From Datura wrightii (taxonomy: Eukaryota > Streptophyta > Magnoliopsida > Solanales > Solanaceae): a stretch of 64,000 bases of DNA. A model generated the notes under the pieces. It was given only the letters and a program-made list of their open reading frames with translations. It was not told the origin of the DNA and did not search any database. The position numbers and the translations under genes are program-made. Positions 55,996 through 64,000 of this stretch are shown here, one piece after another (positions within the stretch are counted from its first letter, which is position 1; every line of letters begins with the position of its first letter). The stretch is from positions 91,723,501-91,787,500 of the forward strand of contig JASDFA010000001.1 of assembly GCA_035772735.1 (NCBI GenBank). The letters run 5' to 3'.

Positions 55996-58207
55996 TGTAA
56001 TACCCCCAAAACCCTAGGATCAGACCCTGGAGTTGAAATGGAGAAGACAGGATTACCTACACCAGGTGATAGGACAAGTAGTCCAGTGACCCATTGGGTG
56101 CTCCACGAGTCGTTAAGTGACTCGTGGTGTGGATGAGAGGATGGCTACGGATGGTGGTTTAGGGGTCGACCACGGGAGAAGGCACGATTCATGGTCAGGA
56201 CCACGAGTTGTTGGGATGGTTGTTGTTAGGAGCTGAAGTGGATGTTGAGACAATTGGCAGTGTTCCCTACGACCAGTCACCGCGAGGTGTCCCTTGTGGT
56301 GACCAGCAGGGTTAAGCTTTCAAGTGTTGGTGACGAGTGCAGGCCACAAGTCGTCCTCTCAGGTAATGGATCGCCCAGTCCCTCATTGGGACTGGCAGTG
56401 TGTTTTTCCTTGCGAATTTATTAAGAGATTTTCCGTAATTTCTAAGTTCCTAAGGCCTAAACTACATCATTTTATGCTCAGAATAGAGTGCATTAAGAGG
56501 GATAAGTTCATTCTAGGCCTATTCACTTCCATGCATGCAAGTATAGAAGCTCCTAAGGGTGATCAAGCCTAAATTCCTCAAGTTCTTTCCCCAAATTCCC
56601 ATTGGGCAATCAAGGAAGTTGTGAAATCAGATTTCTTTAGGTATGTAGGGTTATGAATGGGTGTAATTGTCCACACCCATGGCTAATCCCTCTTAAATTC
56701 ATGAAATTCTAATTGGCGAGTTTATAGGGTTTTAACCCAATATGTGAATTTTCTATGTTTCAATCATGGGTATAATCTAAGCATGTTTCTAATGTTGAAT
56801 TATGATTTATGGGCATGTGTTTACAATGTTTTAAATTATAAATTATGTTTTCAAGTTTTATAAAGTTTGATGCCTATCCATGAAAGTTCATGAAAGTTGA
56901 TATCTGTGAAATATGTATTCATGCATGATGAGATGTATATGAAGAAAGTATGATTCGAATTTACCCATGTCTATGTTCATAATTTCGAATGATCAAGTCT
57001 ATGTCAAGCATGTTTAAGTATTGGGCAAGCCCATATAATTAAGTATGTTTCATGATTTATCTAAACTTCATCTAATATCTTACCACATGGATTTTGAGTC
57101 TAGACTCCCATTATTTTCAGCTTATGTTATGGTTTGAGCTCGAGGCTCCTCATGTTATGATTTCAGATTTATGCATGTATGTTATGAGTCAGCTTCGTCT
57201 TTAGACAATGGTTCAGCTTCATTAAAAAATAATGGAGAGAATATGCATGTTTTTGGGAGTAATGTGTAGTACCGAGTTGGCTAAGGGTCAGCCTACCCTA
57301 TGCCTCAGAACTACGCGCCAACATAGGTATGTTCAGATTATTTGGGACCTCCCATGTGAGCTTCCCCTGCCCCCAAGGGGCCTTCAGCTTGATATCGATA
57401 TCATGGTAATGTCCTTAGCCCTGGAAAGGCTTTGGAAGGCTCTGCCCACTTGAGTGTGATAGTCGGGACCACGTAAGCTCTATCGTGGTAATGTCGGTTA
57501 TATGACGAGTGTCTCATTGTTCCTCATGATTTCAGTTATGCATGTTCATCAGTCATGTTATTATGTTTTCAACACGTTTGACCCAATGTTTAGTTTTACT
57601 TATGATTACTAGTTTTCAACTTTGGGTTATTCGATTTAGTTATGATGTTCAGTTATGTTCAGATCATGATTTCAGTAAATAGCATGCAAGCCCTACTCTC
57701 AGAATCTTATCTTGATTATGTTTTATGATATGCATGTTGATTGATTTACTTACCTTGCATACTCTGTACATTCCACATACTGATTGCATACTTTATGCTG
57801 TATCATTTCATGATACAAGCTCAGATATTCAGGCTCAGTTTTGTCATTAGCTAGATTTGCAACATTAGCACTTACCAGCCAGAGTTGGTGAATCCTCATC
57901 TTTTGAGGGCCTTTCTTTTCAGTTGTATCTATTACTTTTAGTTTTAGAATTTAGTGAGTTAGTTGGGGTTTTGTCCTATCAACTCGTCAGTAGTAGAGGA
58001 TTTTCATACACAACATGTAATTAGCTCTGGTCTTGAGTTATATATCCCGATGTTATGAGATTATCAGACTTTCGCTATATTAATTATGTTGATCTTCCGT
58101 TTTATTATGATTGAGTTACATGATATGTTCATTCCATGGGACGACTTGGAGCCTCTCGGGGTTCCTTGTCCCGTATCTCGATCCTGGCCTATATTCAAGT
58201 AGTGACA
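55996..58207 (+). repeat. Element E 3' LTR
   Basis: It starts TGTAATACCCCCAAAAC and ends GTAGTGACA; 2,212 bp. The U3 has CCACGAGTCGTT, GTGACTCGTGG and related palindromes (56073-56360). AG|GTATGT donor-like sequence at 56638-56645. Its last ~970 bp match the truncated left LTR (15745-16735). Confidence 0.9.
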
Positions 58208-59358
58208 GGGTCGAAGGTTGAATGCGTGTGTGTGTCATCGATCGAGCGGGTGGAAAGAATCGGAGGCAGCTGCTACAGGTTCCACGTAGCACCTTTGTCC
58301 CTTCACGATGGGAGGCGCGCCTCGGACCCCTACCACTTCCTTAACCTATATATATATAGAGGTTTTGTTAAGTTGTGAATCATTTCAACTTTTCCAAAAT
58401 AGGGCAGAAACATATCGGAGGAGTTTTCTCTCTAGTTTTTTTAGCAAAGTAAGGGAGATTAAGTTATCAAATCACCTCCAATCACGAAATCATCTTGGGT
58501 AACGAATTCCAGGGCTACGAAGAACATAGCCACAGAGTGGTATTGTTGAAATTGGCTTGTTTTAATGGATCCCTAAGGTAGAAGTCATAGAAATCATCTT
58601 TATTAATGTAAAGAACGTCAACAAGTGATAATAAGTACTTTTACCCTCCTAATCTATAAGAATTTGTAAGGTTTGCCGAATTGAACTTATTATGACTGAT
58701 TGCCATGGTGCCTTGTGGGATGATGCTGCTGGCCAACTTCTTGGAAGTAAATAGCCTACTTTCTATGAATCATGAGCTAAGATATGGAAGGATTATAAGT
58801 TCTTAGTTGAAGAAGGATTGGTTGAGTGTAACTCGGCAATTGATGTATGTAAAGGCTATACTTCCTTCGGCTAGTTACCCTCGTTGTATAGTTGCTACGA
58901 CTTGTGTCTTCATAGTAGTTTCGTGATTATGTGTGTTGTGATTAGCTGCTATGAGTTGAATTGATGATGTAGTGTAGTATCCCTTTTCGAGATTATCCAT
59001 ATCCAGCTTTGTCTCTCATTATAAGCGACCTATTTGTATTGTCGCCGCCTAGATTGACTAGTGATGTTTTGCTGCCTTACTGCGGCCATAGAGGCCTGTG
59101 GTTAGCTGTTGAGCATATCTCCCTAAGTTGGGAAACATAGGGCATAGTCTGGCATTATAACTTCCTATTTACGATGCCTATATGTAGTAAAGCTCGCCTA
59201 TGGACCGTTGGCATACTTTGATGCCCATAGGCTTAGAATCTTAACATCGAAGCCTTACCTTTGAGTTAGTGGCACCATGGTTGCCTAAGAATGGGGTGGT
59301 ATATAGTGAGATGTAACACGTATTGTCAGCGATCGCATAGCTTCATTCGACTTTAGCT

Positions 59359-59490
59359 TGTCGTATAGGTCACTCAGAAAACCACCTTAGTTGCTAATAA
59401 CATGTCGTATAGGTCGCTCAGAAAACCACCTTAGTTGCTAATAACTTGTCGTATAGGTCGCTCAGAAAACCACCTTAGTTGCTAATAACC
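59359..59490 (+). repeat. 44-bp tandem repeat, three copies, in K2
   Basis: Units start at 59359, 59403 and 59447 and differ by one or two bases. K1 has a single copy at the matching place (about 14490), so the triplication arose after the two LTRs separated. Confidence 0.9.
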
Positions 59491-59771
59491 TAGTAGACTA
59501 TGTAATACTTTGAATAGCGATCTTATCAATTGTTAACATCGGGCCGATACCTTTGGCTACTCATGCATATGCCCATGTACATGTTGCCTAGAAGGGATAA
59601 ACTTAAGTATACATGCCTATGGGGCTACAAGTTGCTTACATGAGCTATATGCTATTTAGAAAGACCAGATTGAGGTCTGCAGAGTCATATTGAAGCCTAT
59701 TCACTTATGAACTTTCCTTATGCCATTGTGGCATTACTGACTCTCAATAAAGCCTTGTATGCTTAGGGTGC

Positions 59772-59887
59772 AGTTACAGGAGCCTAGAAGGCTCAGACAT
59801 AGTTACAGGAGCCCAGAAGGGTCAGATACACATACAGGAGGCCAGAAGGCTCATATACAATTATAATGGTCTAGAAGGCTCAGATTC
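59772..59887 (+). repeat. 29-bp tandem repeat, four copies, in K2
   Basis: Units start at 59772, 59801, 59830 and 59859. It is the counterpart of 14813-14928 in K1. Confidence 0.82.
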
Positions 59888-60345
59888 AATCTCAAAAGCT
59901 TAGTGTGCTTTAGTTATAGCTTGCCTGCGGGGCTATGGTGGTACCGGTAGAGGTATATAGATTGAATTGAACTTGCCAGGGTTTATTGGGGCCCAGGTAG
60001 GTTATTCTGTGTTTCTTGTACCTGTCAGGCTTATGGGGGCTAGGTTAGTTTCTTGTTTGAATATTACCTATTAGTTGTAGTTCTTATTTGTGAGATCGTA
60101 CAAGTTAACTTTTGCCTCTTATTGCTGATTACTTTCAGTTTCTTCTCAATTTCTGTTTAGTTTATTGTTATAGCCTTACATATTCAATACATATTGTACT
60201 GACGCCCACGTATGGGGCATTGCATACTTGCATTCAGGTTCTGACAGACAGGTTTCTAGAACTCCTTAGTAGTTGTTCTGTTTCAGCAGATTAGTTAACT
60301 CCCTTCATCCGGAGTTGCCATACAATAGAAATTTTCCTGCCTCTT

Positions 60346-62611
60346 TGTCACGCCCCGCCTTGGGAGGCATGACTGGCACCTGGTTCCCTACTAGGACCTG
60401 GACTGCTGGACTACTGAGCCTAAGCACTTCTGGTGCTAGGCTGGCTCTAATTCTGGATTTATGAAAACAACGGGCTATATAACGGCTGTAAATATAGCTT
60501 CCGGCCGACTAGGCCTATAGCCACCTGTAGGAATATAACAGCTAACCAGAACAACTAAGCATAAGGGAACCTATGCGGGCTGACAAGGCCACCATGCTGA
60601 CTAGTTATCACTGAAAAGTATAATCAAGTGTTGAACTGATCTGTGACCGACAAGGTCACCAACTGACAACTGAACAAGGCCCCACACGGCCATCACATGC
60701 AAACTGAAATATACATACGACCCCACACAACCGGTACAACTAACCACAGGGAATATACATCGCAAGCCTCTAAGAATAATAAGATGGACCGGACAGGGCC
60801 CCGGCCTACCCATACTGTACAAACAAAAAGGGAAGTAAACCTTTAGCTGTCAAGCTCCGGACGACAGGAGCTGAAGACTCTGTACGCTGGCTAGAACTAC
60901 AAGGGATCTGCTTCTCGTCAATGAGTACCTGCAGGAAAGTAATGCAGTGCCCCAAAATGGGCGTCAGTACCACTGGTACTGAGTATGCAAAGCAATAACT
61001 GAAAATAACTGAAAGCAAACAATAATACTGATAGATACTGAAGTAATAGGAGACGAGATGAGAGTTTCTGAAAAGAGCGTAACTTTACTGAAGAGAGTAA
61101 GCGTCATACCTGATAACATGGCGGTCTACATTCTATCTATTAATAACTAACACAACATAGCATACAAGAACCTTACCAACCCCCATAAGCCGTAAGGTAC
61201 CAACCAACACACAATCTATATACCCCTACCCAGGTCATACCATCCACCTAGTAACTATGAGCATCCTTCCGGACCCTGGGTATGCAACTTGGGCTTGTTG
61301 GGCCCCTGAGTATAGCTGTATCTGAGTCCAAAGGACTCCTGAAATCTGAAATCTGTTATTTGAAATCTGCACCTCGGACGAAAGCGCTTGACAGGGGGTG
61401 TGGTATAGTGCTGATCAGCCTGCTATGGGGAATCTGCATCCCATCTTCGTCCGCTGGCGGATGGCATGCCACTCCATAGAGCGACGTATCCTCACCCTCT
61501 AGCGGGCGAGTTGACACAGCTGTTAACCCTGGGGCGGTCAAGGAAGCTCTAAGGGTGTCCAACACAGAACAATCATGTCTCCACAGATAGCAATAACTGC
61601 ATGTAATATAATATACTCAATCTAATAATAATATTTATGTTCTGGTATTCTATTCTGAATCTCATATTGAAATGTAATGAATCTGATACTGAAATATACT
61701 GAATCTGTAATAATATTTATGGAATATTCTGCTGGGACTTATACTGTTTTACTGAATTTCATGTTGAACACTGTATTATATTTCTAACATGCTTACCAAA
61801 TTTCATACTGAACATAATATACGAGTTCTGAAACACTCTGCTGAAATTCGTACTATTTTTAAATACTAGAACTACTAGCCTGCCGAAAGAAACTAGCTTT
61901 ACATACCTCAATTGCCGACTTTCTAATTAACTGGCGTAGCTCGGCTAGTATTCAACTATTTATCCCAACTGTATTCATATTCACGAAAGAATAGAATTAA
62001 TTCTACAATTATTTTGGAAAGAAACCATACTTATGGATATACCTACTGCCTATTCTTTGATTTATCAAAGAACGGCCGAAAACTCGTTATTTCTCCGAAG
62101 TCTAAAAGGGAGAAATACTCATTTTAATGCTGGGAGTATATTAACACTAGTTAGGAGCAATTCCACTTGCCTTGGCTCGACATGACGATGATTCGCCGGC
62201 TGAATTTCGCGAAACTAGCTTCGCAGGAATGCTCCCTGCAGCTTTATACTTCGCTACCCGAAGTTAATTTGAGTTTGGACTGCGATTGATGGCATAAACG
62301 GAAGGAAATTTAATCAAACCCTTTGTTCCCCTCTGTTTCTGTTCATTTACTGGAAATTATATGAAGGGAAAATGATTTGAAACTAAGTGGGAGCCTTATA
62401 TACTTGGGGACTTTAAGTCGTATTTGTCGAATGCAATTTATAAGTCGCATTTGCCGAATGCGATTTATAAGTCGTATTTTCCTTGCGACACTCCGACCTA
62501 GCGCTTGTCCGGTCTCTCCCCCGGCCCTTTTCTCGCACGTATGGCATTCTAAAACTCTTAACCAACATGCGAATAGGCCAACTAAGTGTTAAGAACTTAC
62601 GGGGTGTAACA
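60346..62611 (-). repeat. Element J 3' LTR
   Basis: On the plus strand it starts TGTCACGCCCCGCC and ends GGGGTGTAACA; 2,266 bp. In element orientation it shares with H the start, CCTATTCGC, CATACGTGC, GACCGGACAAG, the TATA region and splice-like sites, but the U3 palindromic block differs. Confidence 0.92.
62396..62485 (-). promoter_or_regulatory. Element J U3 promoter: TATA box and CGCATT..AATGCG palindromes
   Basis: In element orientation TATATAAG lies near 62404-62397. Immediately upstream are three repeats of about 24 bp built on CGCATT-TGCCG-AATGCG (best copy about 62444-62462; others near 62415 and 62470). This replaces the CAACGTGTCACGGAG repeat of element H at the same place. Confidence 0.6.
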
Positions 62612-62647
62612 TCTTTCCCCCCTTAAGAACATTCGTCCTCAAATGTT
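62612..62647 (-). promoter_or_regulatory. Element J polypurine tract and pre-PPT hairpin
   Basis: The purine tract (minus strand CTTAAGGGGGGAAAGA) covers 62612-62627. Hairpin 62628-62647: in element orientation AACATTTG and CGAATGTT around AGGA, with one G-U type pair. Confidence 0.76.
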
Positions 62648-62880
62648 AACTTCCGTTTACAAAAATTCTAACTTTCTCTACCTTTTCTGGAAAAATTTCG
62701 GTAGAGTTTCCCCTGTAATACGAACTATCTCAAAAATCCTGAAACACAGAAATGTCCAATACAGGTACTCCATATAATACTATAGCATCCATTACATAAT
62801 AAACTGAAGTCAACATCTCACTCATACACATGAATATAAAGCAACTCATAAAACAGTAATATCAACATACCTCTAACTAA
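62648..62880 (-). other. Element J 3' untranslated region
   Basis: Non-coding DNA between the integrase stop (62881-62883) and the pre-PPT hairpin; it corresponds to 43886-44112 in element H. Nothing else is visible. Confidence 0.7.
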
Positions 62881-64000
62881 CTAAGTCTGAAACAACTGAG
62901 GGTATCTGGTTTTCATATCTTCTTCTGCTTTCCTGTTACGCCGAAGCAACATCTTTAGTTCTTAATCTGCAGATCTGCCAGTCTAGTATGGCTACTGGAA
63001 CTTCTTTATAGGCCAACTCCTCTGTAACCTGAACATCTTGGACTGGGACAATTATGGAGGGATCTCCTATGCACTTTCTCAGCATTGATACATGGAAAAC
63101 TGGGTGGACAGATTCTAGCTCTGGAGGTAAGTCTAACTCATATCCCACTTGGCGTATTCTTCGTCGAATCTGATAAAGCCCAACAAACCTTAGGCTCAGC
63201 ATGCTTTTCTTTCCAAATCTCATTACACCCTTCATTGGCGAAACTTTCAGAAACACCTAATCACCCATATTAAATTCCAAGTTTCTGCACCGCACGTCAG
63301 CATAAGATTTCTGGCGGCTCTGAGCAGTCAGTAAATGTTCTCTGATAAGCTTTACTTTTTCCTCTAATTGATGAATGATATCTGGCCCAATCAATGCTGA
63401 TTCTCCTACCTCAAACCAACCAACTGGAGATCTACACTTTCTCCCATATAATGCCTCATAAGGCGCCATCTGAATAGCTGAATGGTAACTGTTATTATAG
63501 GAGAATTGAATGAGTGGTAAATGTTCATCCCAGTTACCTCCAAATCCAACACACATGCTCGCAACATATCCTTAAGCATTTGAATAGTGCGTTTTGCCTG
63601 CCCATCTGTCTGAGGATGAAAAGTTGTGCTCAGGTTAACTTGCGTTCCCAACCCTCTCTAAAATGATTGCCAGAATTTAGCTGTAAACTGCGCCTCTCTG
63701 TCGGAGATAATGGACACTGGAACACCATGCAACCTGACTATTTCTCTGATATACAGCTCAACATAATCCTCGGTGGAAAAGGTAGCCCTTACTGGCAGAA
63801 AATGAGCTGATTTTGTCAGTTTGTCAACAATGACCCAGATCGAATCATATCTACTCCTGGTGCGGGGTAATCCTGCTACAAAATCCATATTTACTACTTC
63901 CCATTTCCATAGAGGCACAACTATATCCTGATTCAGTCTGCCTGGTTTCTGATGTTTAGCTTTTACCTGCTGGCAGTTGGGATACTAAGCTACGAATTCT
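62881..64000 (-). pseudogene. Element J integrase, C-terminal part (partial, degenerate)
   Basis: Read on the minus strand from the right edge: CQQVKAKHQKPG, VPLWKWEVVNMDFVAGLP (first catalytic Asp), IISDREAQFT (second Asp, with Gly of DRG changed to Glu), a stop near 63660, FHPQTDGQAKRT, a frameshift near 63545, YNNSYHSAIQMAPYEALYGRKCRSP, a stop after NMGD near 63257, then the GPY/F region RFVGLYQIRRR (63190, Pro changed to Leu) and HPVFHVSMLRKC. The chromodomain-like tail carries a deletion that removes part of VKVLWRN...EEMTWE (near 62930). The closest relative in the window is element H. Confidence 0.88.

Larger units (their letters stand above)
15745..58207 (+). mobile_element. Element E: old Tekay/Del-like retrotransposon expanded by three nested insertions (D, G+H, I)
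   Basis: Pieces: truncated 5' LTR (15745-16735), leader (16736-16948), gag to integrase (26889-31136), integrase end and start of the 3' untranslated part (47635-48090), remainder with purine tract (55839-55995) and full 3' LTR (55996-58207). Each break is an insertion with a five-base target duplication: catgc/cgtgc for D, ggaaa for G, tgtgg for I. Adding the pieces gives a 5,074-bp interior, against 5,086 bp in the sister element B. E is the oldest element of this block. Confidence 0.9.
58208..60345 (+). repeat. K2: fragment of a Tekay-type LTR with TATA box
   Basis: It directly follows E. A TATA run (TATATATATATA, 58347-58358) and a leader-like GC-poor stretch follow; from 58905 it aligns with K1 (14025-15450). 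No coding region is visible in 58208-58904. The right end at 60345 is cut by element J in the middle of GCCTGCCTCTT, which continues uninterrupted in K1 (about 15377). Confidence 0.65.
60346..64000 (-). mobile_element. Element J: Tekay/Del-like retrotransposon, minus strand, runs off the right edge
   Basis: It contains a complete 3' LTR (60346-62611), purine tract, 3' untranslated region and the C-terminal two thirds of the integrase. The LTR ends (TGTTACACCCCG... and ...GGCGGGGCGTGACA in element orientation) and pol motifs are close to element H. The left flank ctctt (60341-60345) is the predicted target-duplication copy; the partner is beyond the window. Confidence 0.9.

Overview
The window is plant nuclear DNA, almost wholly made of nested LTR retrotransposons of the Ty3/gypsy superfamily. 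Two lineages are present: Tekay/Del-like chromoviruses (initiator tRNA-Met primer site, 2.1-2.6 kb LTRs, gag-PR-RT-RH-IN with a GPY/F module and a short chromodomain-like tail) and Athila-like elements (tRNA-Asp primer site, 1.4-1.6 kb LTRs). I saw no host gene, tRNA, rRNA or CRISPR. The families suggest a eudicot, possibly an asterid such as a member of the Solanaceae; that is inference and the species cannot be read from the sequence.

Layout. 1-1157: unclassified non-coding DNA. 1158-14024: element C (Tekay-like, 5' part missing), split in its integrase by a complete sister copy, element B (1968-11345, target duplication gttac/attac). 14025-15744: fragment K1 of a Tekay-type LTR. 15745-58207: element E, an old Tekay-like copy with a truncated 5' LTR, expanded by three insertions with target duplications: D (16949-26883, + strand, Athila-like), G (31137-47629, - strand, Athila-like, itself split by H, 36279-46750, a complete Tekay-like copy) and I (48091-55833, - strand, Athila-like). 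Removing them leaves an E interior of 5,074 bp against 5,086 bp in B, which supports the dissection. 58208-60345: second K-type LTR fragment (K2). 60346-64000: element J (- strand, H-like), 3' LTR plus the integrase end, running out of the window.

None of the polyproteins is intact. In H the lesions are mostly in-frame stops that look like C-to-T changes at CAG and CGA codons. D, G and I have no reverse transcriptase or integrase and would depend on a helper. D carries a second gene downstream of gag-protease (ORF-X, 22336-23554), preceded by a palindromic promoter-like block and a candidate 713-bp leader intron.

Most worth a second look are small structures shared between families: (1) a hairpin with an invariant AGGA loop 20-23 bp before the 3' LTR in every element whose 3' end is visible, with stem bases that covary between lineages; (2) palindromic blocks just upstream of the TATA box, shared between unrelated lineages and swapped between close relatives; (3) a hairpin with an AGGCAA loop about 40 bp after gag-protease, and another at the LTR tip of the Athila-like elements, both with paired changes; (4) splice-site-like signals inside the LTRs.
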